Assembly (NCBI GenBank): GCA_035274845.1
Contig: DATENU010000007.1
Span: 62,001-126,000 of the forward strand
Length of the DNA: 64,000 nt
Source: Chthoniobacterales bacterium
GTDB lineage: Bacteria; Verrucomicrobiota; Verrucomicrobiia; Chthoniobacterales; UBA10450
Reading direction: 5' to 3'
The position numbers were made by a program, and so were the translations under genes. Shown piece after piece: positions 32,141 through 40,138 of the stretch. The notes beneath the pieces were generated by a model. That model saw nothing but the letters and a program-made list of their open reading frames with translations. It was not told the DNA's origin and ran no database searches. Each line of letters starts with the position of its first letter. Position 1 is the first letter of the stretch.

Positions 32141-35100
32141 ATGAGGTCGTTCACCGACATCTTCATTCGCCGGCCGGTTCTGGCTCTCGTCGTCAGTTTC
32201 GTTATCCTCATCGCCGGATCGAAAGCATTGCTCCCGATCCTGTTTCCGAACCTGCAAGGGCTGGGCGGTCTGGTTGTCCGGCAATATCCGCGGAGCGACA
32301 TCGCCGCCATTCAGGTGAGCACGGTCTACGTCGGCGCGGACGCGCAACTGGTCCAGGGATTCATCACGACCCCCCTGGAACGCGCGATCGCGGCGGCCGA
32401 CGGCATCGATTACATCCAATCGTCGAGCAAGCAGAGCGTGTCGACGATCACGGCGCGTTTGAAACTGAATTACGACGCGAACAAAGCGCTGTCCGACATC
32501 AGCTCGAAGGTCAATGCAATTCGCCGCGATCTGCCGCCGGAGTCGGAAATTCCGGTGATTCAAATTCAGCCCGCCGATTCCCAAATCGCGTCCTGCTACC
32601 TCAGCTTCACTTCGGACATTCTCGAGCCGAACGAAGTTACCGATTATCTCGTCCGCCTGGTGCAACCGCGACTTACCGCGATCGGTGGCGTGCAACGGGC
32701 GGACATCCTGGGCGGCCGCACCTTCGCGATGCGGATCTGGATGAGACCGGAACGCATGGCCGCGCTGAATATCAGCCCGGTCGATGTCCGCAACGCCCTT
32801 TCGCGCAACAACTACCTCTCCGCGCTCGGGAGCACGAAAGGCTCGCTTCTCCAGGTAAACCTGACCGCGAACACCGACCTGCACACGGCGGATGAATTCA
32901 AAAAACTGGTCGTTAGGCAGGAGAAGGGAACGCTGGTCAGGCTGGGCGACATAGCGGACGTGGTCCTCGGGGCGGAAGATTACAATGCGGAAGTGCGTTT
33001 CTCCGGCGAGCGGGCCGTCTTTATGGGCATCTGGGTTTTGCCGAACGCGAACGTAGTTGATGTGATCCGACGCGTGCGCACGGAGCTCGGCGCCATCCAG
33101 AAGGAGCTGCCGACGGGAATGAAAGCGGATGTCGCCTACGATTCCACCGCCTACATCAACGACGCCATTCATGAAGTGGTGAAGACGTTGCTCGACACCT
33201 TGCTCATCGTTGTGGTCGTCATCTTTCTCTTTCTCGGCTCGGTGCGTTCGGTCATCGTCCCCGTGGTAGCTATTCCGATTTCCCTGATCGGTGCGTTGTT
33301 CCTGATGCAGGCATTCGGCTTCAGCCTGAATCTGCTCACCCTGCTCGCGATTGTTTTGTCGGTCGGTCTCGTGGTCGACGACGCCATCGTGGTGGTTGAA
33401 AACGTCGAGCGCCATATACGCGAAGGTCTCTCGAGGTTCAATGCCGCCCTTCTGGGCGCGCGCGAATTGGTCGGCCCGATCATTGCCATGACGCTGACGC
33501 TCGCCGCGGTTTACACCCCAATCGCCTTGCAAGGAGGACTGACCGGGGCGCTCTTCCGCGAGTTCGCCCTCACCCTGGCGGGCGCCGTTGTGATTTCCGG
33601 CATCGTCGCCCTCACCCTGTCGCCGATGATGGCGGCGAATCTCTTGCGCGCGGGACATTCCAATCACGGATTTGCCGGAGTTGTGAATCGCACCTTCGAT
33701 CGGTTCCGCGATTGGTACGGCCGGCATTTGGATCGCACCCTCCAGGCTCGCCCCGCCGTCTATACCGTGTGGGCGGGACTATCCATTCTCGCCGTCGCTT
33801 TTTACATGATGTCGCCGAAAGAACAGGCGCCGGAAGAAGATCAAGGCGTTCTTTTCGGCATCGTCACCGCGGCAGCGAATGCGACGATCGACGACACGGT
33901 TCGTTACGCGGACGCGGCCGGCAGGATTCTGAAGGATTTGCCCGACTCCCAATTCACCTTTCAACTCACCTTTCCCGATTCCGGTTTCGGTGGCGTGCTT
34001 CTAAAACCATGGGGTGTGCGCAAAACCCCCACCGCCGCCTACCTTCCGGTCTTGCAACAAAAGTTCGGCGCCCTGCCGGGCATCATGATGTTCCCCACCG
34101 CGCCCCGGCCGTTACCGGGCGGGGAAAACTTTCCGGTCAGTTTTGTGATCGCTTCGACGGCTGATCAGCCGCGCATTCTCGAACTGGCCAGGGACCTGTT
34201 CATGAAAGCAATGCAGGCCAACATGTTTCGCTTCGGTGATCTCGACACCAAGATTGATCAGCCGCAATCGCAGGTCATTTTCGATCACGACAAGGTCGCG
34301 ACCATGGGTCTCGACATGCAGCAGGTCGGCGCGGACATGTCGGCTGCGATCGGCGGCAACTTCGTAAACCGTTTCAACATCGAAGGACGCAGCTATAAGG
34401 TCATTCCGCAGATCAAACGGGTCGATCGTTTGAATCCCGATCAGCTGCAAAACATCTACGTTACCGGTCCGGACAAGAAGCTCATTCCCTTGAGCACGGT
34501 GGCGACCATTGAACACAAGACGGTGGCGCGTTCGCTCAATCGCATGCAGCAGCTCAACGCTGTCACCATCAGCGGCGTGCCGGCGCAACCCTTGGAGACG
34601 GTGCTGAAGTTTCTCGAAACCGAAGCGGCCAAAACTTTGCCCAAAGGTTACGTGATCGATTACACCGGAGAGTCTCGCCAGCTTCGGACGGAAGGCAGCA
34701 AGTTTCTGCCCGCGTTCTCGCTCGCCGTCATCCTGATTTTTCTCGTCCTCGCGGCACAGTTCAATAGCTTCCGCGATCCGTTCATCATTCTGCTTGGCTC
34801 CGTGCCCCTGGCGATGTTCGGCGCACTTTTGTTCACGTTCCTCAAGATGCCGTTCGGTCAGTTCTGGACCAACTCGTTCACCACCACCCTCAACATCTAT
34901 TCGCAGGTCGGGCTCGTCACCCTGGTGGGATTGGTGGCGAAGAACGGCATCCTGATTGTGGAATTCGCGAACAAACTCCAATTGACCGGCCTGTCGAAAC
35001 TGGACGCGATCGCGCAAGCGGCGCGCATTCGGTTGCGCCCGGTGATGATGACCACCGTTGCCACCGTCGCGGGTCACTTCCCGCTCACGCTGGTCACTGG

Positions 35101-35347
35101 CGCGGGCGCGGCGGCCCGGAATTCGATCGGGTTGGTGCTCGTGGGCGGGATGACCATTGGAACCATCTTCACCCTCTTTATCGTCCCGTCGCTTTACATG
35201 CTGATCGCGAAGGAACACCATGAAGGCCGGGAAGACGAGATGGAGGCGGAAGACGAGCCCGAGCTGGCATCGCAATCGCCGGAATCTCGCGAGGTTCCGG
35301 AGCCAATGCTTGCGCGCGATGGCGATCTCGATTGGCGACCGGCCTAA
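32141..35347 (+). CDS. RND multidrug efflux permease (HAE1/AcrB-like)
   Basis: 1068 residues, typical of trimeric proton-driven pumps. TM1 is RPVLALVVSFVILIAGSKAL. The proton-relay Asp pair appears in LVVDDAIVVVENVERHI near residue 425, and the relay Lys in GLVAKNGILIVEFANKL. RLRPVMMTTVATVAGHFPL is the conserved TM11 segment. Two large periplasmic loops lie in the expected positions. The C-terminus is a long acidic tail (EGREDEMEAEDEPELASQ). The substrate cannot be inferred. It is three bases downstream of the adaptor stop and ends the tetR2-adaptor-pump operon. Confidence 0.96.
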   Translation: MRSFTDIFIRRPVLALVVSFVILIAGSKALLPILFPNLQGLGGLVVRQYPRSDIAAIQVSTVYVGADAQLVQGFITTPLERAIAAADGIDYIQSSSKQSVSTITARLKLNYDANKALSDISSKVNAIRRDLPPESEIPVIQIQPADSQIASCYLSFTSDILEPNEVTDYLVRLVQPRLTAIGGVQRADILGGRTFAMRIWMRPERMAALNISPVDVRNALSRNNYLSALGSTKGSLLQVNLTANTDLHTADEFKKLVVRQEKGTLVRLGDIADVVLGAEDYNAEVRFSGERAVFMGIWVLPNANVVDVIRRVRTELGAIQKELPTGMKADVAYDSTAYINDAIHEVVKTLLDTLLIVVVVIFLFLGSVRSVIVPVVAIPISLIGALFLMQAFGFSLNLLTLLAIVLSVGLVVDDAIVVVENVERHIREGLSRFNAALLGARELVGPIIAMTLTLAAVYTPIALQGGLTGALFREFALTLAGAVVISGIVALTLSPMMAANLLRAGHSNHGFAGVVNRTFDRFRDWYGRHLDRTLQARPAVYTVWAGLSILAVAFYMMSPKEQAPEEDQGVLFGIVTAAANATIDDTVRYADAAGRILKDLPDSQFTFQLTFPDSGFGGVLLKPWGVRKTPTAAYLPVLQQKFGALPGIMMFPTAPRPLPGGENFPVSFVIASTADQPRILELARDLFMKAMQANMFRFGDLDTKIDQPQSQVIFDHDKVATMGLDMQQVGADMSAAIGGNFVNRFNIEGRSYKVIPQIKRVDRLNPDQLQNIYVTGPDKKLIPLSTVATIEHKTVARSLNRMQQLNAVTISGVPAQPLETVLKFLETEAAKTLPKGYVIDYTGESRQLRTEGSKFLPAFSLAVILIFLVLAAQFNSFRDPFIILLGSVPLAMFGALLFTFLKMPFGQFWTNSFTTTLNIYSQVGLVTLVGLVAKNGILIVEFANKLQLTGLSKLDAIAQAARIRLRPVMMTTVATVAGHFPLTLVTGAGAAARNSIGLVLVGGMTIGTIFTLFIVPSLYMLIAKEHHEGREDEMEAEDEPELASQSPESREVPEPMLARDGDLDWRPA

Positions 35348-35365
35348 TTGCGGCTGCAACTGCAA

Positions 35366-35500
35366 GAGGTGGATCGAGCGCCACGTCCCTCGATAAAGCT
35401 GGATCGCGCGCTACGTCGCGCGATTTGTGGGACCCCCATGTTCATCGACCGGCATTTCCAACTACCTCTCCCTCATCGAGCGCGGAGCGCTCGATCCACC
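35366..35500. repeat. GGTGGATCG REP units at the 3' side of the transposase gene
   Basis: Three stem-loop units: GAGGTGGATCGAGCGCCACG (35366), GGATCGCGCGCTACGTCGCG (about 35401) and CATCGAGCGCGGAGCGCTCG then ATCCACC (35473-35500). The last unit is translated as the C-terminus of the transposase. Confidence 0.9.
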
Positions 35501-35936
35501 ATGGCCAATCCTCCGCCCTTTTACATAAGCCCGCGGCGACCGGATTCTGACGGATGTAATTGATCTTGGCTGCTAGTTGCTCGCCCCGTTCATCGTCCCG
35601 CAATCGATGATCGAAGTAGCCGTTTTGCCAGGCAATTCCATGCTGGACCGTTTGATATCGTTTCCAATCGCCAATCACGCGACTCATCTGTTTGTCGGGA
35701 TCGAAAGAGAGCAGCGCGTGAATGTGATCAGGCATCAACATGAAAATGGTGATGTACCAACGCCGTCGACGATGATAGAAGCGCGCGGAATCCATTAGGG
35801 ATTCAGCGATCGCCGGGCTCGTCAGACCCGGCTGATTTTTCGCCCGATCGAGGGCAATGCGAATGTGAAATAATGCGCCCGTCTCAACCCAGCCGGGTAC
35901 ATCGTGATACAATTTCGAGGGGAACCACCGCGCCAC
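35442..35936 (-). CDS. rayt: REP-associated tyrosine transposase (RAYT, Y1_Tnp / TnpREP)
   Basis: 164-residue HUH single-strand nuclease. The metal-binding motif is MLMPDHIHALLSF (HxH, about residues 67-79) and the candidate nucleophile Tyr is in AAKINYIRQNPVAAGL (about residue 128). Upstream, FHIRIALDR and SLMDSARFYHRRRRWYITIF match the family's first strands. RAYTs cleave and join REP hairpins next to a GTAG-type guide tetranucleotide. Here both flanks hold GTAGGTGGATCG hairpins, and the C-terminal WWIERSALDEG is encoded by one of them. This is therefore an intact REP-RAYT unit; activity is not proven. Confidence 0.93.
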   Translation of the reverse strand: MARWFPSKLYHDVPGWVETGALFHIRIALDRAKNQPGLTSPAIAESLMDSARFYHRRRRWYITIFMLMPDHIHALLSFDPDKQMSRVIGDWKRYQTVQHGIAWQNGYFDHRLRDDERGEQLAAKINYIRQNPVAAGLCKRAEDWPWWIERSALDEGEVVGNAGR

Positions 35937-35945
35937 GCGGTAGGA

Positions 35946-36055
35946 TAGGTGGATCGCGCGCTACGTCGCGCGGTTTTTGACGCCTCCGATTCTTCGAACG
36001 GCGAATTCCCACAGCAACGCCGCACTCATCGAGCGACGTAGCGCTCGATCCACCT
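35946..36055. repeat. GGTGGATCG REP pair upstream of the transposase gene
   Basis: GGTGGATCGCGCGCTACGTC at the left, ATCGAGCGACGTAGCGCTCG then ATCCACC at the right, with a spacer that carries TTCTTCGAACGGCGAATT. It separates the RAYT start from the YihY stop. Confidence 0.92.
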
Positions 36056-36059
36056 AACG

Positions 36060-36992
36060 TCAGCGCTTGTCCGGATGCGGCTGCTCGACTTCCCTGGCCA
36101 CAATCGGCACGGCGTGCTCGCTGGGCTTCACGCGGCGGCCGGCCCGGTTCGCATAAACCTGGGTGAACTCCGCGCCGAAAAGGAGGATCTGCGATGAGTA
36201 ATAAATCCAGAGCAACAGCGTGATGAGCGAGCTCGCCGCGCCATAGGCCGACGATGCGGCGCCGCTCCCCAGATAAAGCCCAAGCGCCCATTTCCCGATC
36301 CCGAAAAAAATCGCGGTCATGACCGCGCCGATCCAGACATCGCGCCATTGAATCTCCGCATCGGGAAGGAATTTGAAGATCATCGCGAAAAGCAGAACGA
36401 CGACAGTGAAATCGAAGATAAGGTAAACCGAAACCGCGATGGCCAATCCCCCGGGCAAAGCGCCCTGGACATAATGACTGAACCCTTTCAGAAGCGCCTC
36501 GATGGTCAGTGAGACCAACAGGAGAAAGAAAACTCCGCCCAGCATGGCGAACGAAACGAAACGCGCCCGGAGAAACGACATGATCCCCTCGCCCGGCTTC
36601 GCTTTCACTCCCCAGATCGTGTTCAACGCATCCTGCAATTGGCCGAACACGCCGCTCGCGCCGAAAAGAGCGAGCGCGATCCCGATGACGGTGGCCATCG
36701 TGCTCTTGCCCGGTTTCGACGCTTCCGCGGCGATGTCGGTCACGACCTGCACTGCGCTCTTGTCCAGGAAGTAACCCATCTGCTCGGTCACTCTGCTCCA
36801 GGCGCCCGCTGGATCGTCGCGAAAGAGGACGCCGATGATGGCGAGCAAAACGAGCACGAGCGGCGCGAGCGCAAAGACCGTGTAGTAGGCCAGGGCAGCG
36901 CCGAGCTGCGGCGCCTTGTCGTCCAACCATTCCACGCCGGTCTGCTTCAGCAGACTGAACGCGTTCGGAAAAAACGATGGGCGTTTTGCCAT
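36060..36992 (-). CDS. YihY/virulence factor BrkB family membrane protein
   Basis: 310 residues from ATG 36992 (MAKRPSFFPNAFSLL). Six hydrophobic helices; the family signature is ALAYYTVFALAPLVLVLLAI with GAALAYY near residue 30, then MATVIGIALALFGASGVFGQ, LQDALNTIWGVK and SSLITLLLWIYYSSQILLFG plus AEFTQVYA. These proteins were once called RNase BN; they are now regarded as inner-membrane proteins of unknown function. The open frame extends to 37256 only because the upstream REP repeats happen to be open (DRALHRSMSAAL), and I reject that extension. Confidence 0.93.
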   Translation of the reverse strand: MAKRPSFFPNAFSLLKQTGVEWLDDKAPQLGAALAYYTVFALAPLVLVLLAIIGVLFRDDPAGAWSRVTEQMGYFLDKSAVQVVTDIAAEASKPGKSTMATVIGIALALFGASGVFGQLQDALNTIWGVKAKPGEGIMSFLRARFVSFAMLGGVFFLLLVSLTIEALLKGFSHYVQGALPGGLAIAVSVYLIFDFTVVVLLFAMIFKFLPDAEIQWRDVWIGAVMTAIFFGIGKWALGLYLGSGAASSAYGAASSLITLLLWIYYSSQILLFGAEFTQVYANRAGRRVKPSEHAVPIVAREVEQPHPDKR

Positions 36993-37015
36993 ACCAAGAA
37001 GCAATCGCAGCGCAA

Positions 37016-37391
37016 AGGTGGATCGCGCGCTACGCCGCGCGATTTTTGACGCGTCCGATTTCTGCGAAGACCGAAATTCCACAGCGACGCTGCACTCATC
37101 GAGCGACGTAGCGCTCGATCCACCCAAACCGTGCGCGTTAACTCTTGTAGGTGGATCGCGCGCTACGTCGCGCGATTTTTGTCGCGTCCGATTTCTGCGA
37201 AGACCGAGTTTCCACAGCAACGCTGCACTCATCGAGCGATGGAGCGCTCGATCCACCCAAACCGTGCGCGTTAACTCCTGTAGGTGGATCGCGCGCTACG
37301 TCGCGCGATTTTTGTCGCGTCCGATTTCTGCGACGACCGAAATTTCCACAACGACGCTGCACTCATCGAGCGACGGAGCGCTCGGTCCACC
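37016..37391. repeat. Three tandem GGTGGATCG REP pairs, period about 133 bases
   Basis: Copies at 37016-37124, 37147-37257 and 37281-37391, each GGTGGATCGCGCGCTACG ... CGCTCGATCCACC, joined by the near-identical linker CCAAACCGTGCGCGTTAACTC plus TTGTAG. They differ at scattered bases, some of them paired (ACGTCGC/ACGCCGC). This array and the hairpins up to 37514 make a 529-base stretch with no gene. Confidence 0.93.
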
Positions 37392-37410
37392 CAAACCGTG
37401 CGGGAGCTCT

Positions 37411-37514
37411 GTAGCGGCGTCTGAGACCGCCGGCGCTTCTTCTCAAATCGGTTTCGGCGGTCTGAGACCGCCGCTACAACATTCACTTTCGACGGTCTGA
37501 GACCGCCGCTACAG
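37411..37514. repeat. GTAGCGGCG(G)TCTGAGACCGCC hairpins, three units
   Basis: TGTAGCGGCGTCTGAGACCG, then CGGTCTGAGACCGCCGCTAC twice (ending 37474-37480 and 37513). Same family as 14891 and 15826. The last unit ends 8 bases before a small membrane gene. Confidence 0.88.
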
Positions 37515-37521
37515 GCCGCTG

Positions 37522-37770
37522 ATGCGTTTAACTCCTGTGGACTGGATGCAACACCTGCAATGGCCGGCGATGATCGCGACCCTGCTTTCGGCCTGGCTCG
37601 TCGCGGAGCAATCGAAAACCAGACGCCAATGGGGCTTCTGGATTTTCCTGCTCAGCAACGTTCTCTGGGTGGCGTGGGGCTGGCCGGCCCGCGCCTACGC
37701 CCTCGTCGTTCTCCAGTTCGGCCTCGCCTTCCTGAACGTTCGCGGCGTCGCCAAAAACAAACGCGCGTGA
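37522..37770 (+). CDS. Small membrane protein, function unknown
   Basis: 82 residues with three hydrophobic stretches: MIATLLSAWLVAEQ, WGFWIFLLSNVLWVAWGW and AYALVVLQFGLAFLNVRGV. The pattern (helix, short basic turn TRRQ, Trp-rich helix, helix) resembles small uncharacterised inner-membrane proteins found across many phyla. It stands alone between repeat clusters. The ATG is preceded by a hairpin repeat, not by a clear ribosome site. Coding is supported by strong hydrophobic periodicity and a bounded frame. Confidence 0.72.
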   Translation: MRLTPVDWMQHLQWPAMIATLLSAWLVAEQSKTRRQWGFWIFLLSNVLWVAWGWPARAYALVVLQFGLAFLNVRGVAKNKRA

Positions 37771-37777
37771 CGCTTCT

Positions 37778-37934
37778 GTAGCGCCAAAGGCGCGCCCTCA
37801 TCTCCAGCCTGGGGCGGCGCCCCAGCATTTCAAGATCAGGAGATCTCAGCGCTGAAAGCGCGATTCAGAGTCGCGCCTTCAGCGCTCGGGCTCAGCCAAG
37901 AACCTGGAGTCCCTGGGGCGTCGCCCCAGGCTCA
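37778..37934. repeat. GTAGCGCCAAAGGCGC and CTGGGGCG(G/T)CGCCCCAG nested hairpins
   Basis: CCTGGGGCGGCGCCCCAG and CCTGGGGCGTCGCCCCAGG flank a second long palindrome, AGCGCTGAAAGCGCGATTCA facing its inverted copy (ends TTCAGCGCT). No open frame of note. Confidence 0.8.
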
Positions 37935-37966
37935 AATTGAATGACCGCCGTTGGCGCAGCGGCCGT

Positions 37967-38038
37967 GGGTGGACCGGGCGCTCTGCGCGCGGTTCTGACT
38001 TGGCCGCATATCGAGCGACGGAACGCTCGATCCACCTA
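37967..38038. repeat. GGTGGATCG-family REP pair abutting the abcF stop
   Basis: GGTGGACCGGGCGCTCTGCG and ATCGAGCGACGGAACGCTCG then ATCCACCTAC. On the minus strand the GTAG head supplies the TAG stop of the ABC-F gene. Confidence 0.85.
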
Positions 38039-39982
38039 CGCGACAGCACCCATCTTTTCCCACTCGACGGTGAGGCGTTCCAAGTCGGCCGTCACCGCGA
38101 GCAGTTCGCGGTTCAATTGGGTCGCGGCGCCGCCCCGCTCGTAGGTCTCGGGCTTTTCCAATTCTTCGGTTAATTCCTTCTGTCGGCCTTCGAGTTTGAG
38201 AATCTGCATCTCCAAATCGCGAACTTTCTTTTCGTGGTCGCGCTTCAGTTTCGCTTCGGCTTTGCGCTGCTCGGCTTCCGCACGGCGTTGATCGCGCGCC
38301 TCGCGCATACCGGGCTTTTGTAGGGCGGGCGCTGCGCCTGCCGTGGCGGTAGATGAGGCAAGCGGAGCGCTTGCCCTACAATCTGAATTCGGATCGACGA
38401 GCCCGGCGCGAGCGGAGGTCGCCCGCGACTTATCCAGGTAATAATCGTAATCGCCCGCATAGGGCGTGAGCTTGCCGGCGTTGATGTGCAACACCGTCTT
38501 CGCCACCGCGCGAATGAAATAAACATCGTGACTAATAAAAATCAGCGTGCCTTCGTACTGCGCGAGCGCGCCGACCAAGGCATCGATGCTCCCCACATCG
38601 AGGTGCGTCGTCGGCTCATCCATCAGGAGAAGGTTCGGCGGATCCAGGAGAAGCTTCACCAGCGCGAGACGCGTTTTTTCTCCGCCGCTTAGAACGGCCG
38701 TCGTCTTGAAAACATCGTCTCCACGAAACAGAAACGAACCAAGGACCGTCCGGGCAACCTGCTCCGAAACCGGGTCGGGCATGTCGCGCGCCGCTTCGAG
38801 CACCGTTTGCCTTGGATCCAGCATGTCGACCCGGTACTGCGAGAAATATCCGACCTTCACATTGTGCCCGGTCTCGCGTTCGCCTTTTTGCAAAGGCAGG
38901 ACGCCAGCCAGCAATTTCAGGAGCGTCGATTTCCCTGCCCCGTTCGGACCGACCAGGACAGTCCGTTGTCCCCTCTCCGCTTCGAAATCCAGGCCGCGAT
39001 AAACCACCAGATTGCCGTAGGCATGATCGACGGCCTTTAGCGTAATCACCCGATGCCCGCTCCGGGGCGGCTGCGGAAAACGGAAATGGACCGTCCGCTC
39101 CCGCGCGACCGGCGCCTCGATCTTCTCCATCCGGTCGATCTGCTTCAGTTTGCTCTGCGCTTGTGCCGCCTTGCTCGCCTTGGCGCGAAACCGGTCGGCA
39201 AACAATTGCAGGGAAGCGATCTCCTTCTGCTGGTTCTTGTAGGCGGAGAGCTGTTGTTCTTCGCGAGCTTCACGTTGTTCGACGTAGCTGTCCCAGTTCC
39301 CGCGATAACGATTCAAACGGCGATGCGCGATTTCGATAATGGAACCGACCAGCTGATTCAGGAATTCGCGGTCGTGCGAGATCATCAGGATCGCGCCCGG
39401 ATAACTTTTCAAATATTCCTGAAACCAGACCAGCGACTCGAGATCGAGGTGATTGGTCGGTTCGTCGAGCAGCAGCAAATCGGGCTCCTGGACAAGGAGA
39501 CGCGCGAGATGGGCGCGCATCACCCATCCGCCGCTCAGCGCCCGCGCAGGCCGATCAAAATCCGATTCGCGAAAGGCGAGGCCGGCCAGGATGCGCTTCG
39601 CCTTGGGCTCGAGCTGCCAGCCGCCATGTTCGTCGAAGATGTGCAGCGCATCATGGTGCTCCACCGAATCTTCCGGCGTCGTTTTCATGATGCGCTGCGC
39701 CTTGCTCAACTCAGGCGAAACCGCGCTGGCCAATTCCAAAACCGTTTCTTCGCCTGCCGGAGCATGTTCCTGCGGGAGAAATCCGATCGTGGCCGATTTC
39801 TCGATCGAAATTTTCCCCTCGTCCGGCGAAGCCTCGCCGAGGATAAGAGAGAAGAGCGTCGATTTCCCGGCGCCGTTCGGTCCAACGAGCCCGACACGAT
39901 CGCCGCGGTTTACCTGGAGCGACGCGTCTTCAAAAAGCGTGCGGCCGGCAAAGGCTTTTGTGACCTGAGAAATCGTGAGCAT
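38036..39982 (-). CDS. ABC-F family ATPase (Uup/YheS-like)
   Basis: 648 residues, two soluble ABC cassettes and no membrane helices, a translation-associated ATPase. Cassette 1: Walker A GLVGPNGAGKSTLFSL near 33-48, signature LSGGWVMRAHLARLL, Walker B DLLLLDEPTNHLD. The P-site linker is EEQQLSAYKNQQKEIASLQL. Cassette 2: VLVGPNGAGKSTLLKLLAGV, LSGGEKTRLALVKLLL and LLLMDEPTTHLD. A C-terminal coiled coil (RRAEAEQRKAEAKLKRDHEK) follows. Between cassette 2 and the coiled coil, bases 38319-38380 are a TGTAGGGC...GCCCTACA palindromic repeat read in frame (SDCRASAPLASS ... APALQKPG). The TAG stop comes from the adjacent REP. Confidence 0.95.
   Translation of the reverse strand: MLTISQVTKAFAGRTLFEDASLQVNRGDRVGLVGPNGAGKSTLFSLILGEASPDEGKISIEKSATIGFLPQEHAPAGEETVLELASAVSPELSKAQRIMKTTPEDSVEHHDALHIFDEHGGWQLEPKAKRILAGLAFRESDFDRPARALSGGWVMRAHLARLLVQEPDLLLLDEPTNHLDLESLVWFQEYLKSYPGAILMISHDREFLNQLVGSIIEIAHRRLNRYRGNWDSYVEQREAREEQQLSAYKNQQKEIASLQLFADRFRAKASKAAQAQSKLKQIDRMEKIEAPVARERTVHFRFPQPPRSGHRVITLKAVDHAYGNLVVYRGLDFEAERGQRTVLVGPNGAGKSTLLKLLAGVLPLQKGERETGHNVKVGYFSQYRVDMLDPRQTVLEAARDMPDPVSEQVARTVLGSFLFRGDDVFKTTAVLSGGEKTRLALVKLLLDPPNLLLMDEPTTHLDVGSIDALVGALAQYEGTLIFISHDVYFIRAVAKTVLHINAGKLTPYAGDYDYYLDKSRATSARAGLVDPNSDCRASAPLASSTATAGAAPALQKPGMREARDQRRAEAEQRKAEAKLKRDHEKKVRDLEMQILKLEGRQKELTEELEKPETYERGGAATQLNRELLAVTADLERLTVEWEKMGAVA
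38319..38380. repeat. TGTAGGGC...GCCCTACA palindromic element inside abcF
   Basis: Ends TGTAGGGCGGGCGCTGCG and AGCGGAGCGCTTGCCCTACA, inverted. It is translated as an Ala/Ser-rich linker without a frame change. Confidence 0.85.
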
Positions 39983-40037
39983 GCGAGCGGCGGCGAATCT
40001 CGCGAATTGATCGCGGCGCGCAAGGAGGCGCGCGGAT

Positions 40038-40136
40038 TTCAGATTTTAGATTGCAGATTGCAGATTGAGGGAGGCTTCGATCTATCGCTGCTAACCGCGC
40101 GCAAATCTGCAATCTACAATCTGCAATCTGCAATCC
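40038..40136. repeat. (AGATTGC)n inverted tracts
   Basis: CAGATTTTAGATTGCAGATT and AATCTGCAATCTACAATCTG face each other between the abcF start and the phosphatase stop. A related GATTTGCGATTTTCGATTTG tract follows the tRNA at 40947-40975. Confidence 0.75.
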
Positions 40137-40138
40137 CT

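Noticed and set aside
31952..33727. 591-residue minus-strand frame under the RND genes
   Set aside because: Charged, low-complexity antisense shadow of a high-GC gene with no recognisable domain.
34112..35365. 417-residue minus-strand frame under the RND permease
   Set aside because: Antisense shadow; His/Arg/Glu-rich composition, no domain.
36993..37256. Upstream extension of the YihY frame
   Set aside because: The extra residues (DRALHRSMSAAL and similar) are translations of REP repeats; ATG 36992 matches the family start.
37016..37391. Tandem units considered as a CRISPR array
   Set aside because: Units are 133-base REP pairs with conserved, not unique, spacers; no cas genes nearby.
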